Assembly: GCA_036389795.1 (NCBI GenBank)
Contig: DASVWD010000130.1
Coordinates: 1 to 33,706 of the forward strand
Length of the DNA stretch: 33,706 nucleotides
Direction of reading: 5' to 3'
DNA from: Longimicrobium sp.
GTDB taxonomy: Bacteria > Gemmatimonadota > Gemmatimonadetes > Longimicrobiales > Longimicrobiaceae
In this document: in pieces, positions 7,873 to 15,320 of the stretch
How positions within the stretch are numbered: the first letter of the stretch is position 1
Layout: each line of letters starts with the position of its first letter
Notes under the pieces: generated by a model
What the model saw: only the letters and a program-made list of their open reading frames with translations
What the model was told of the DNA's origin: nothing
The model's database searches: none
Position numbers and translations under genes: made by a program

Positions 7873-8423
7873 GCCGCCCCCCGCTCGGCCGCGCGGCGCA
7901 GCGTGCGCAGCATCTCGACGCGGATGAGCCCGCTGAACGGCCCCACCAGCCGCCAGTAGCGGCGGAAGCGGCGCCGGCTCGCCTCGTCGGTGCAGCGCAC
8001 GCGCGTCTCCGTCGCCAGCCGCACCCGGCCGCCCTCGTCCGCCAGGGTAAAGTTCCACGCCGCCACCGCGTAGCCGGGGCGATCGAAGGCGCGGAGCTCC
8101 GCCGGCGTCACCCGCACGATCCCTCCCGCCGCCCGCCAGAACCGTCCGACGAGCCCCAGCACCACCTCCTCGCCCGGCCGCTCGTCCAGCAGCACGAACC
8201 CGCTCCGCAGCAGCCCGTCCATCGTCACCCCCAGCGCCCGCCGCCGCCCGCGCCCCGCGAAGAGCCCCGGCAGCGAGCGCAGCGCGAAGAGGACGCGCAC
8301 CACCGGCGAGCGGGCCAGGTCCAGCGTGCGCACGGCCGTCCACACGCGCTCCCGCGGCGCGGCCACGGCCGTCGCGTGCCGCTCCACCACGTCGTACGCC
8401 GGCATCCAGTCGTCGATCAACAT
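7869..8423 (-). CDS. SRPBCC-fold (START-like) protein (184 aa)
   Basis: The pattern VVERHATAVAAPRERVWTAV at the N terminus is the first strand and helix of SRPBCC (Bet v1-like) ligand-binding proteins. The later AAWNFTLADEGGRVRLATETRVRC is the paired antiparallel strands, and the C-terminal helix RRFRRYWRLVGPFSGLIRVEMLRTL closes the cavity. The ligand is unknown. The first ATG (8423) is directly preceded by tandem GTGCGAA-type repeats and has no Shine-Dalgarno. A second ATG seven codons in (WMPAYDVVERH) is possible but also lacks one. It is translationally coupled to the TPR gene downstream. Confidence 0.7.
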   Translation of the reverse strand: MLIDDWMPAYDVVERHATAVAAPRERVWTAVRTLDLARSPVVRVLFALRSLPGLFAGRGRRRALGVTMDGLLRSGFVLLDERPGEEVVLGLVGRFWRAAGGIVRVTPAELRAFDRPGYAVAAWNFTLADEGGRVRLATETRVRCTDEASRRRFRRYWRLVGPFSGLIRVEMLRTLRRAAERGAA

Positions 8424-8452
8424 CAGTGCGAAGTGCGAAGTGCGGGGTGCGG
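8424..8452. repeat. tandem heptamers abutting the SRPBCC start codon
   Basis: Four imperfect 7-bp words (GTGCGAA, GTGCGAA, GTGCGGG, GTGCGG) lie immediately before the ATG of the SRPBCC gene. They share their vocabulary with the tandem repeats at 11025, 15265, 16273 and 29323. Confidence 0.7.
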
Positions 8453-8484
8453 AGCCGGCTTCCTCGCGCCGAGCTGGCTTCCGC

Positions 8485-8545
8485 GCCGAAGGAGCCCGCG
8501 CAGGCGGGCTTTTCGCCGTTGTTGCCGCGGGTTCACCCGCCCCTG
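8485..8545 (+). repeat. REP-like repeat, copy A
   Basis: This is a roughly 60-bp unit: GAAGGAGCCCGCGCAGGCGGG, then CTTTTCGCCGTTGTTGCC, then GCGGGTTCACCCGCCC. Its first half is a terminator-like hairpin (AGCCCGC GCA GGCGGGCT followed by TTT) and its second half a small palindrome (GCGGGTTCACCCGC). Other copies are at 9263, 12591 and 29521. The stop codon of the Cdd1-like gene lies inside this copy. Confidence 0.85.
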
Positions 8546-8844
8546 CCGGCGCCCTTGCCCGCCCACCCCGCACCTCGGTTCTTCCACGCCCACCACTTCA
8601 GCAGCTCGGGGTCGTGCCGCTCGTGCGAGGCGAAGTAGACGGCGCAACGCAGCACGTACAGCATGCACCGGTCGATGCGCACCCCCTGGAGCTCGCACAG
8701 GCGCTCGTACAGCGCCTGGGGGTCGCGCCCGCGCAGGTCGCCCGGCGAGCGGATCCCCAGCATCCAGAGGTCCTCGGCGATCGAGCGGCCCACGCCGGGG
8801 ATGCGCCGCAGCTCTTTCAGCGCGGCGCGGCGGTCCTCCTCCAT
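8533..8844 (-). CDS. Cdd1-like helix-hairpin-helix protein (103 aa)
   Basis: The protein matches the 'pathogenicity locus' (Cdd1) family. An HhH motif ELRRIPGVGRSIAEDLWMLG is followed by RSPGDLRGRDPQALYERLCE and the family's cysteine patch VRIDRCMLYVLRCAVYFAS. HhH motifs usually bind the DNA backbone without sequence specificity; the biological role of Cdd1-type proteins is unknown. The ATG at 8844 has GGAGG eight nt upstream. The last residues (GAGWAGKGAGRGG) and the stop are contributed by REP-like copy A, so the natural C terminus may have been altered by the repeat. Confidence 0.75.
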   Translation of the reverse strand: MEEDRRAALKELRRIPGVGRSIAEDLWMLGIRSPGDLRGRDPQALYERLCELQGVRIDRCMLYVLRCAVYFASHERHDPELLKWWAWKNRGAGWAGKGAGRGG

Positions 8845-9224
8845 CCGCGAGCCTCCGTTCAAGGACGGTACAACCTTCCGGGCCGCTCGTGCGTCCAACG
8901 TTTCGGCGCGGCCTGGGGCTGGGTTGAAACCCTGCGACGCCGCGCCCCGTAAGGCAGACCGGCGGCGGGTGGGTCCTCATGGATTCCTAATCTGCCGTCC
9001 GCAACAAACGGGGCAACCGGTCTGTACTTGTTGGGCGAGTTCGGCGCGTTCGAGAATGCCGACGCGACCCCCACCTCAACGTGTAATGCGTCCTCCGGGT
9101 GGGCACGGCTGAGAACCGATCGAGCTCCGAGCAGGGTGAGACCGCATGGGCAGCGAGGCCCGCCAGGCGCAAGCCGGGCGGGCCTCGGCCTTTTCCCCTT
9201 CCGAACGTCCCCGGCTCCCCGGGC
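8845..9224. other. 380-bp intergenic region, possible plus-strand transcript
   Basis: No protein gene is supported. A hairpin GGGTTGAAACCC is at about 8921. The rest, from about 8970, is not repetitive and ends in a terminator-like hairpin (9154-9194) oriented to the plus strand, although no plus-strand gene precedes it. A small RNA is possible; see findings. The right edge is the 3' side of nhaA. Confidence 0.4.
9154..9194 (+). terminator. terminator-like hairpin between two minus-strand genes
   Basis: The 11-bp stem CGAGGCCCGCC / GGCGGGCCTCG is followed by GCCTTTTCCCC. The same stem recurs in the terminator at 33489. Its T-run points in the plus direction, but it could also end nhaA transcription on the other strand, since it starts about 30 nt past that stop. 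Confidence 0.6.
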
Positions 9225-10706
9225 CTACGGGACCACGCCTTCCGCACCGAAACCCGGCCCCCGCGCGGAACCAGCCTGCGCAGGCAGGCTTCTCGCCGTT
9301 GTTGCCGCGGGTTCACCCGCCCCGGCACCCTCGTGGTCCATCGCGCGCACCCGCGGCGGGAGCCTGCGGATCAGCAGCCACCCCACCAGCGCCGCGAAGA
9401 TCGAGGCGGCGAAGATCCCGATCTTGGCGCTGCCGACCAGCTCCTCGTGGCCGGGGAAGGCCAGGTTGGTGACGAAGAGCGACATGGTGAAGCCGATGCC
9501 GCCCAGCCACGCCACCGCGTGCAGCGCCCGCCAGGAGGCGTCGCCCGGCAGCGCCGCCAGCCGAAGCCTGGTCGCCAGCCAGGCGAAGAGCGTGATCCCC
9601 ACCGGCTTGCCGAGGAGCAGCCCCAGCAGCACCCCCAGCGTCACCGGGCCGCCCAGCTCGGCCAGCATCCCCCCGTGCAGCTCCACCCCCGCGTTGGCGA
9701 GGGCGAAGAGGGGGATGATCCCGAACGCCACCCACGGCTGCAGCCCGTTCTCGATCCACTGCAGCGGGGCCTGCGCCGCCTCGGCCGTCTCCTCCAGCTC
9801 CAGGATTGCCGCCTGCTGGCCGTGGTTGGTGAGGATGCTGTCCCCCTCGTTGCGGTCGGCGTCGCCCGCGCGGTCGAACTCGTCCAGGAGCCGGCGGCCG
9901 CGCTCCAGGAACTCGATGCTGTCGATGCGCGTCCGCGCGGGGATGGTCATCGCCAGCAGCACCCCGGCCACCGTGGCGTGCACCCCGGACTTGAGGAACG
10001 CGAGCCAGACGAGCAGCCCCGGCACCAGGTAGAACCACGCGCGCCGGCCCCCCAGCTTGTTCACCACGCCCAGCAACGCCAGCAGCGCCAGGCCGATCCC
10101 CAGCGCCCGCAGGTCGATGGAGCCCGTGTAGAAGACGGCGATCACCAGCACGGCGCCGATGTCGTCGGCGATGGCGAGGGCGGCCAGGAACACCTTGAGC
10201 GAGGCGGGGGTGCGCCGCCCCAGGAGCGAGAGGACGCCCAGCGCGAAGGCGATGTCGGTGGCCATGGGGATTCCCCAGCCGTGCTCGCCGGGGCCGCCCA
10301 GGTTGAGCGCCATGAAGATCGCCGCCGGCACCAGCATCCCGCCCAGCGCCCCGGCGATCGGCAGCGCCGCCCGCCGCGCCGAGGCCAGCTCGCCCACCAG
10401 CACCTCGCGCTTGATCTCCAGCCCCACCAGGAAGAAGAACACGGCCATCAGGCCGTCGTTGAGCCAGTGGTGGAGCGGGTACGCCAGCCGCCAGGAGCCC
10501 AGCTGGAAGGCCAGCTCCGTCTCCCAGAAGTGGTGGTAGCCGCCCGCCCACCGCGAGTTGGCCAGGAAGACGGCCGCCAGGGTGCAGGCGATCAGGACGA
10601 TGCCGCCCGCGCTCTCGGTTGCCATGAAGCGCCCGAACGGCGACAGGAGGCGCTCGAACGGCGTGGGCGGCGGGGGCGGGAGGATGTGGCTCCGGGCTAC
10701 GCTCAT
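9225..10706 (-). CDS. nhaA: Na+/H+ antiporter NhaA
   Basis: NhaA exchanges sodium for protons across the inner membrane. The 493-residue sequence shows the full family pattern: FFFLVGLEIKRE, PMATDIAFALG (Asp151, equivalent to E. coli Asp133), ALAIADDIGAVLVIAVFY (Asp181 and Asp182, equivalent to the transport pair Asp163/Asp164), and GLLLGKPVGI with the conserved lysine. The cytoplasmic loop after TM VIII (about residues 285-330) is long and acidic, as in many non-enterobacterial NhaA. The last 40 or so residues (from about DHEGAGAGEPAATTARS) are not part of the fold. They are translated from REP-like copy B, so a repeat has extended the C-terminal tail. The ATG at 10706 lacks a strong Shine-Dalgarno. 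Confidence 0.95.
   Translation of the reverse strand: MSVARSHILPPPPPTPFERLLSPFGRFMATESAGGIVLIACTLAAVFLANSRWAGGYHHFWETELAFQLGSWRLAYPLHHWLNDGLMAVFFFLVGLEIKREVLVGELASARRAALPIAGALGGMLVPAAIFMALNLGGPGEHGWGIPMATDIAFALGVLSLLGRRTPASLKVFLAALAIADDIGAVLVIAVFYTGSIDLRALGIGLALLALLGVVNKLGGRRAWFYLVPGLLVWLAFLKSGVHATVAGVLLAMTIPARTRIDSIEFLERGRRLLDEFDRAGDADRNEGDSILTNHGQQAAILELEETAEAAQAPLQWIENGLQPWVAFGIIPLFALANAGVELHGGMLAELGGPVTLGVLLGLLLGKPVGITLFAWLATRLRLAALPGDASWRALHAVAWLGGIGFTMSLFVTNLAFPGHEELVGSAKIGIFAASIFAALVGWLLIRRLPPRVRAMDHEGAGAGEPAATTARSLPAQAGSARGPGFGAEGVVP
9263..9324 (+). repeat. REP-like repeat, copy B, inside the nhaA 3' end
   Basis: It reads GCGCGGAACCAGCCTGCGCA, then GGCAGGCTTCTCGCCG, then TTGTTGCCGCGGGTTCACCCG, and differs from copy A by compensating changes in the hairpin (AGCCTGC / GCAGGCT). 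Paired changes that keep the stem suggest the structure is what is selected. It is translated on the minus strand as the NhaA tail. Confidence 0.8.
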
Positions 10707-11052
10707 CGGCTCGCGCGGCCACCCGGGCGGGGCGGCATTCGAGGTCCGTCTCGGGGTCGACGGAGGGAAGGTAACCGAATCCCGAGCGCCGCGCGAATTG
10801 AGAGTAGATGCTGCTGAATGGCGCCGTGGAGCCGTTCGGCCACGCCTTACGCCGCACCGGGGCTGGCGCCCCGGAGGCCCCCTCCCCCGCTGCGGCGGTA
10901 GAGGGGAACGCCTCGGCGCTGCGCGCGACGGAATCGCGTGCGGGATACGGGTGAAGCCTCGCGCGGTTTGCGAGGCTTTCCGTGGTTCCAGCGAGTGTGT
11001 TTACGCACTCGCGGCCAGCGCCCGCCTCACGCACTCACGCACTCACGCACTT
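10707..11052. other. 346-bp intergenic region with hairpins and a tandem repeat
   Basis: No gene is supported. It contains the upstream region of nhaA, a hairpin AAGCCTCGCGCGGTTTGCGAGGCTT (10955-10979), and a second hairpin GCGAGTGTGTTTACGCACTCGC (10992-11013). Next comes the 8-bp tandem CACGCACT repeated three times (11025-11052), ending exactly against the stop codon of the M23 gene. The first hairpin lacks a T-run in the minus direction, so it may limit mRNA decay rather than terminate. Confidence 0.55.
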
Positions 11053-11742
11053 CTACTGCTGCCCGGAGGACATCGAGGTGCGGCCGGCGCGGAAGGCGAA
11101 GCTGCCGGCGAGCAGGGGGTAGGGATTGGTGTTCACGCCGTCCCACCAGCGGGTGGGGTCCGGCACGGTGGAGACGGAGAAGTGGAGGTGGTAGTTGCCG
11201 GCGCCGGCGTTCCCCGTGTCGCCCACGTAGGCGATCACCTGGCCGCGCAGAACGGGGAGCCCTTCGCGCAGGCCGGCGGCGTAGCGCTGGAGGTGGGCGT
11301 AGTAGTAGACGGTGCGCCCGTCGGGGTCCAGCTGGTAAATGGTGGTGCCGCCATTGCTGCTCTGGCGCAGCTTCAGGATCGTCCCGTCCGCCGCCGCCAG
11401 CACGGGGGTGCCGCCCGGCGCCATGATGTCGATGGCGTGGTGCACCCGCCCGCCGGAGCGCGCGGCGTAGTACGAGTCCTCGAGCTGCTCGGGGCGGACG
11501 CCGCGCACGGGGATGGCGAGCGACGCCCCCGGCGCCACGTACGCCTCGGGGCGGGGCGCTTCCGTCCGCTCGCGGCGCTCGGGGGCGGGCCGCTCGCGCT
11601 CGTACCGCGGCTGGGGAGACGTCGCCAGCTCGCTGCGCGGGTAGCAGGCGGCGAGCGGAAGGAGGAGGGCGGCGGCGGCCAGGCGGGCCGCGCCGCGGGG
11701 GAAAACCGCACGCACGCGCGCGCGCCGACGGAGGGGAGTCAT
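11053..11742 (-). CDS. M23-family peptidase, lipoprotein
   Basis: A basic N terminus and hydrophobic segment end in the lipobox LAAC (Cys at about 33), so the protein should be lipid-anchored in the envelope. A Pro/Arg/Glu-rich linker (about 35-70) precedes the LytM-type domain. Zinc-site motifs are H-H-A-I-D in GGRVHHAIDIMAP (HxxxD type) and H-L-H-F in AGNYHLHFSVS, with VIAYVGDTGNAGA as the usual glycine-rich turn. M23 enzymes cut peptidoglycan cross-links, or act as non-enzymatic activators when site residues are lost; here they look intact. The stop codon is fused to the end of a tandem repeat. The start ATG has GGGGAG-like pairing on the complementary strand only weakly. Confidence 0.85.
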   Translation of the reverse strand: MTPLRRRARVRAVFPRGAARLAAAALLLPLAACYPRSELATSPQPRYERERPAPERRERTEAPRPEAYVAPGASLAIPVRGVRPEQLEDSYYAARSGGRVHHAIDIMAPGGTPVLAAADGTILKLRQSSNGGTTIYQLDPDGRTVYYYAHLQRYAAGLREGLPVLRGQVIAYVGDTGNAGAGNYHLHFSVSTVPDPTRWWDGVNTNPYPLLAGSFAFRAGRTSMSSGQQ

Positions 11743-12019
11743 GACGGCTCTCCGCGTTCGGGGGTGGGCGTGTTTGCGTGTGGGGGCACGGAAACGACGG
11801 GATGTCGGCTACACAGTGCGCTCGGGCTCGTATTTTGGCAAGAGTTTTATTGCGGAGGCGGCGTGTCGGCTCGATGCCATTGCATCCGGCCGCGGCAGGA
11901 TCGGCGGCCGCGCGACTGGACAAAGTTCCACGGAATGCCTATATCGGCGGCTGGACGGCGGATCGTGACCGCGCTTCCGCCAGCGGCATTCCGCATTACG
12001 ATCCGACGACCCGAACGCG

Positions 12020-12505
12020 ATGGCGACCGCGACCAGCAGCAGCCCCGAAGGCACCATCCGCCGGCAGTGGGAGAAGTGGAGCCCCCTGCCCGGGGGCAGG
12101 CGGATGTTCAGCTTCCTGCTGGGCCGGCTGGTCCCCTACACCGGGACCATCGGGGCGCGGGTGGAGGAGCTGAAGCCCGGCTACGCGCGTGCCGTGCTGC
12201 GCGACCGCCGCAGGGTGCGCAACCACCTGCGCTCGGTGCACGCGATCGCGCTGATGAACCTGGCCGAGTTGGTGTCGGGGCTGGCGCTCAACTTCGCGCT
12301 GCCGCCGGACGCGCGCTCGATCCTCAAGGGGCTCTCGATCGACTTCACCAAGAAGGCGCGGGGGACGCTCACCGGCGAGTCGACCGCCCCCGTGCTGCAG
12401 GACAACGCGGAGCGCGAGCTCGAGGTGGAGGCCACCATCCGCGACGAGGTGGGGGACGTGGTGGCGACGGCGCGGGCGCGCTGGCTGGTGGGGCCGAGGA
12501 AGTAG
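12020..12505 (+). CDS. hotdog-fold thioesterase-like protein (DUF4442)
   Basis: This 161-residue protein matches DUF4442, hotdog-fold relatives of the acyl-CoA thioesterase PaaI. The segment LLGRLVPYTGTIGARVEELKPGYARAVLRD is the first strands, RNHLRSVHAIALMNLAELVSGLAL is the central 'sausage' helix, and LKGLSIDFTKKARGTLTGES and VVATARARWLVG complete the sheet. The catalytic residue of related enzymes is an Asp or Glu in the helix, which may be Glu in NLAELVSG. The substrate is unknown. It is the only plus-strand gene in this stretch, is divergent from the M23 gene with a 277-bp shared upstream region, and is followed by a clear terminator. Confidence 0.75.
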   Translation: MATATSSSPEGTIRRQWEKWSPLPGGRRMFSFLLGRLVPYTGTIGARVEELKPGYARAVLRDRRRVRNHLRSVHAIALMNLAELVSGLALNFALPPDARSILKGLSIDFTKKARGTLTGESTAPVLQDNAERELEVEATIRDEVGDVVATARARWLVGPRK

Positions 12506-12534
12506 GGCGAGGACATCGGCGGCGGAATGAGGAA

Positions 12535-12566
12535 GCCCCGTCTCTCGGAGGAGAGGCGGGCTTTTC
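12535..12566 (+). terminator. Rho-independent terminator after the DUF4442 gene
   Basis: GCCCCGTCTCTC GGAG GAGAGGCGGGC is a 10-bp stem with one wobble pair, followed by TTTTCG, about 30 nt past the stop. Confidence 0.75.
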
Positions 12567-12590
12567 GTGGGCGCCTGGGATCTGATGGCG

Positions 12591-12648
12591 CCTGAAGACG
12601 CTGCAACAACGGCGAAAAGCCCGCCTGCGCGGGCTCCTTCGGCGCATT
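12591..12648 (-). repeat. REP-like repeat, copy C
   Basis: On the minus strand it reads GCCGAAGGAGCCCGCGCAGG, then CGGGCTTTTCGCCGTTGTTG, then CAGCGTCTTCAGG. Its first 45 bp match copy A; the distal part diverges. It lies between two convergent genes. Confidence 0.8.
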
Positions 12649-12701
12649 CCGACGCGTCGGTGTGAGTGGCCGGCTCCCGACGGGCGAGGCAGGCCTCGCC
12701 C

Positions 12702-13169
12702 CTACGCCATCGGATCGCGAGGGAGGCCGGCGAGCGCCTCCCGGTGGCGGGGAGCGAGGGTGGAGGCGTCGACGGCGGGGCGCAGGCGGGCGAGGAGAGC
12801 CAGCAGCTCGGGGCGGTCGGCGCTGGTGCGCAGGTGCGCTTCCAGGGCCAGCTCCAGCGCGCGCTTCTCGCCGGCCGCGGCGGCGGGCCCGTCGCCCCTC
12901 AGGCGGTGCACGTCGGCTTCTTCTGCCACCACCCCGGCCCAGGCGGCGAGGACGTCGGCGTCGGCCACCATGTGCGCCGCGGTCTCGGAGTCGAGCCGCG
13001 GGGCCAGGTCGCCCAGCGGGCCCAGCAGCTCGCCGACGGCGGCGCGGCACTCTCCCAGCGCCCCGGCCAGGTCGCCCGACTGCTTGCGCAGCAGCATGGC
13101 CGCCATCATCTGCGCCACCTGGCGGATGAGGCGGAGGATGTAGTCCTTGCGCTCGCGGGAAGTCAGCAT
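12702..13169 (-). CDS. conserved hypothetical protein, DUF6483-like
   Basis: The N terminus MLTSRERKDYILRLIRQVAQ followed by MMAAMLLRKQSGDLAGALGE matches the DUF6483 pattern (a phosphate-poor all-helical protein beginning KDYILRxIxQ). The remaining sequence is also all helical (EEADVHRLRGDGPAAAAGEKRALELALEA and a closing helix), with no signal or membrane segment. Function is unknown. It is 155 residues long and begins 14 nt after the membrane-protein gene, with a GGAAG Shine-Dalgarno, so the two form a small operon. Confidence 0.6.
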   Translation of the reverse strand: MLTSRERKDYILRLIRQVAQMMAAMLLRKQSGDLAGALGECRAAVGELLGPLGDLAPRLDSETAAHMVADADVLAAWAGVVAEEADVHRLRGDGPAAAAGEKRALELALEAHLRTSADRPELLALLARLRPAVDASTLAPRHREALAGLPRDPMA

Positions 13170-13183
13170 CGGCTTTCTTCCGA

Positions 13184-13657
13184 TCACCGGGAGTCGAGCG
13201 GCGCCCGCTCCGGGCTCCACCGCCCGAGCTGCGCCAGCACCAGGTCCGCCGCGCGGCCGTGGAGCGTGACGGTGACGGCCGGGTCGGCGATCGAGAAACG
13301 GAGGCGGGGGAACCGGCCGAAGCTCCGCCACGCGCGGACGTCGCCCATCGCCTCCCACGGGATCGCCAGCGGCGGGCTCACGAGGGCGAAGAGGGGAAAG
13401 ACCGAGAGCCCCACGCCTTCGCGCCCGGCCGACACGTTCAGGACGCTCCCGTAGCGGACCGGCGCCCACCGCCAGATCCTGGCGGACGCGAGCCCGACCG
13501 TGTCTTCCGGCGCCCTCAGCGGTCCGCGGAACCGCCCCGCCAGCGCGCGCCATCCGCTCAGGTAGGCGAGCAGCACGGTGATGCCGGACCACAGGACGGC
13601 GAAGAAGACGAGGAACAGCAGGATGATGAGCGGGATGCTGACCGGGGACTCGTTCAT
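13184..13657 (-). CDS. small membrane protein of unknown function (157 aa)
   Basis: The first 35 residues form one hydrophobic helix (IPLIILLFLVFFAVLWSGITVLLAYLSG). It is followed by a soluble domain of short strands (VRYGSVLNVSAGREGVGLSVF, FSIADPAVTVTLHG) and a terminal helix. This suggests a membrane-anchored domain facing the cytoplasm, with a PH- or YcxB-like sheet. The ATG at 13657 is preferred over longer versions because the extra residues are arginine-rich and have no anchor. I do not recognise a family. It precedes the DUF6483-like gene. Confidence 0.6.
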   Translation of the reverse strand: MNESPVSIPLIILLFLVFFAVLWSGITVLLAYLSGWRALAGRFRGPLRAPEDTVGLASARIWRWAPVRYGSVLNVSAGREGVGLSVFPLFALVSPPLAIPWEAMGDVRAWRSFGRFPRLRFSIADPAVTVTLHGRAADLVLAQLGRWSPERAPLDSR

Positions 13658-13830
13658 CGGCGTCGTGCTCCGGTTCGGGAGGCTACGCGAAGGACGGGGG
13701 ATCGGTACGGGCGGCGACCAGCGGAAGTTGCGGATCCTGCGTCGCCAATCCCGGATCCGCTCGAACGAATGTAATGAGGCGGAGCGGGCATCCGTGTCGC
13801 TGCCGCGCCCGACCCACGTGGCAGGGCGGG

Positions 13831-13897
13831 TAGATCCTTCGGCCCTGCGATCATCCGGACGGACGCTGGTCCCGTGTGGCCGGGCCTCAGGATGACC
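13831..13897. repeat. half copy of the GTCATCCTGAGG palindromic element
   Basis: TAGATCCTTCGG followed by GGACGG, GTGTGGCCGGG and CCTCAGGATGACC is collinear with the right half of the element at 23987-24172, including its terminal inverted repeat. It lies 17 nt from the stop of the YcaQ-like gene. Confidence 0.6.
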
Positions 13898-13913
13898 GCA
13901 AGCACCTATCAAT

Positions 13914-15140
13914 CTATGCTGCGACCTCCTCCGCGAGCAGGTTCGCGATCTCGGGCGGGTCAGAGCGGCGGATCACCACCTCGGGGGTGCCGTGCCAGGC
14001 GGCGCACTCGCGCAGCGCGCCGGCGACGTCGGCCAGGAGGCCGCGGGTGGCGCGGACGCCGGGCTCCAGGTACAGCGCCTTCACCTCGAAGACGCCCTCC
14101 CTGCGGTGCGCCTTGGCGTCCAGCCGCCCCACCAGCGCGCCGCGGCGCAGGACCGGGAGCGTGAAGTAGCCGTAGCGCCGCTTGGGCGCCGGGGTGTAGC
14201 ACTCCAGCCGGTAGTCGAAGCCGAACAGCTCCACGGCGCGCGCGCGGTCCCACACCAGCGGGTCGAAGGGCGAGAGCAGCGTGGTGAGCGTGGGGCGGAC
14301 CTCCCCCGCGGCCGCCGCCGCGGCAAGCGCGCGGTTCTCCGGGTGCACGTAGCCGGGCTCCTTCCACCCCTCGACGTCGACGGTGATCAGCTCGCCCTCG
14401 TCCGCCAGCGCGCGCACGACGGCCGGCGTCTCCCGCTTCGCCATGCGGAAGTAGTCGGCCACCCACCTGGCCCTGGCGACGCCGAGCGCGCGCACGGCCT
14501 TGAGCGCCAGCGCGCGCTGCGCCTGGCCGTGCGGCGGGACGCGGGCGTCGTCCCAGCCGGGGAGCACGCGCTGGCGCAGGTCGTAGACGCGCTGGAAGTT
14601 CTCGCGCCGGGCGATCATCAACTCGCCGGCGGTCAGCAGCGACTCCAGCGCGCGCTTCTCGGGCTTCCACCCCCACCACCCGGCCGTCCCCTTGCCGTCC
14701 CTCCGCTCGAAGTCGGCCGAGCGGACCGGGCCGCCCTCGCGCACGGCGCGCAGCACGCGCTCCGCCTGCTCGGGGTGCTTCTCGATCCAGCCGTGCGAGT
14801 ACTTCCACCCCATCGAGTGCGGGTCGAGCATGCGGTGGCGGTAGAGCGGGTAGTCCTCGATCGGGAGGAAGCACGCCTCGTGCGACCAGTACTCGAAGAT
14901 CGCGCGCTCGGCGAGCAGCTCGTCCAGCCAGCGCGGCTCGTAGGCGCCCAGCCGGCTCCAGAGCACCAGGTAGGGGCTGCGCGCCACGACGTGGATGGTG
15001 TCGATCTGGAGCGCCCCCATGCGCCGGATCGCCGCCAGCACGTCGGCCTTCGTCGCCTTGCGCCGCGGCCGCCGGTCCAGCCCCTGCGCCGCCAGCAGCA
15101 GCGCCCGCGCCGCGTCTATCGAGAGTCGAATCTCGGTCAT
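13914..15140 (-). CDS. YcaQ/AlkZ-like winged-helix DNA glycosylase
   Basis: Members of this family (AlkZ, YcaQ/AlkX) remove alkylated or cross-linked bases from DNA using tandem winged helices. The family's Q-x-D catalytic motif appears as MGALQIDTIHVVARSPYLVLWSRLG (Gln-Ile-Asp near residue 46). The HEACFLPIEDYPLYRHRM region, GWWGWKPEKRALESLLTAGELMIARRENFQRVYDL and LLSPFDPLVWDRARAVELFGFDYRLE are the other conserved blocks. The length of 408 matches full-length YcaQ. The ATG at 15140 precedes the first conserved helix directly. It may act together with the alkyltransferase-like protein further along in alkylation repair, but the two genes are far apart. Confidence 0.88.
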   Translation of the reverse strand: MTEIRLSIDAARALLLAAQGLDRRPRRKATKADVLAAIRRMGALQIDTIHVVARSPYLVLWSRLGAYEPRWLDELLAERAIFEYWSHEACFLPIEDYPLYRHRMLDPHSMGWKYSHGWIEKHPEQAERVLRAVREGGPVRSADFERRDGKGTAGWWGWKPEKRALESLLTAGELMIARRENFQRVYDLRQRVLPGWDDARVPPHGQAQRALALKAVRALGVARARWVADYFRMAKRETPAVVRALADEGELITVDVEGWKEPGYVHPENRALAAAAAAGEVRPTLTTLLSPFDPLVWDRARAVELFGFDYRLECYTPAPKRRYGYFTLPVLRRGALVGRLDAKAHRREGVFEVKALYLEPGVRATRGLLADVAGALRECAAWHGTPEVVIRRSDPPEIANLLAEEVAA

Positions 15141-15264
15141 CCGTCACGTCAGAGCAGGAAAACATCCGCGCGGCCCCCGGGGTGCCCCCTCTCCCCCCGG
15201 CCCCCTCTCCCCCGCTACGCGGGAGAAAGGGGGAGAACAACACGCGGGGACCAGGCTTCGACCC

Positions 15265-15320
15265 CACTTTCGCACTTTCGCACTTGCACTTCGCACTTCG
15301 CACCCCGCACTTCGCACTTT
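15265..15320. repeat. tandem CGCACTT words fused to the coaA stop codon
   Basis: About seven imperfect 7-8-bp words (TTCGCACT, TGCACT, TCGCACC) run directly into the coaA stop codon, sharing its last base. Just upstream (15183-15238) lies another dispersed motif, CCCCCTCTCCCCCGG followed by CGCTACGCGGGAGAAAGGGGG. Confidence 0.75.

Noticed and set aside
9099-10817. 572-codon plus-strand frame opposite nhaA
   Set aside because: It is low-complexity (Gln/Arg/His-rich) with no motif, whereas the minus strand has all NhaA signatures.
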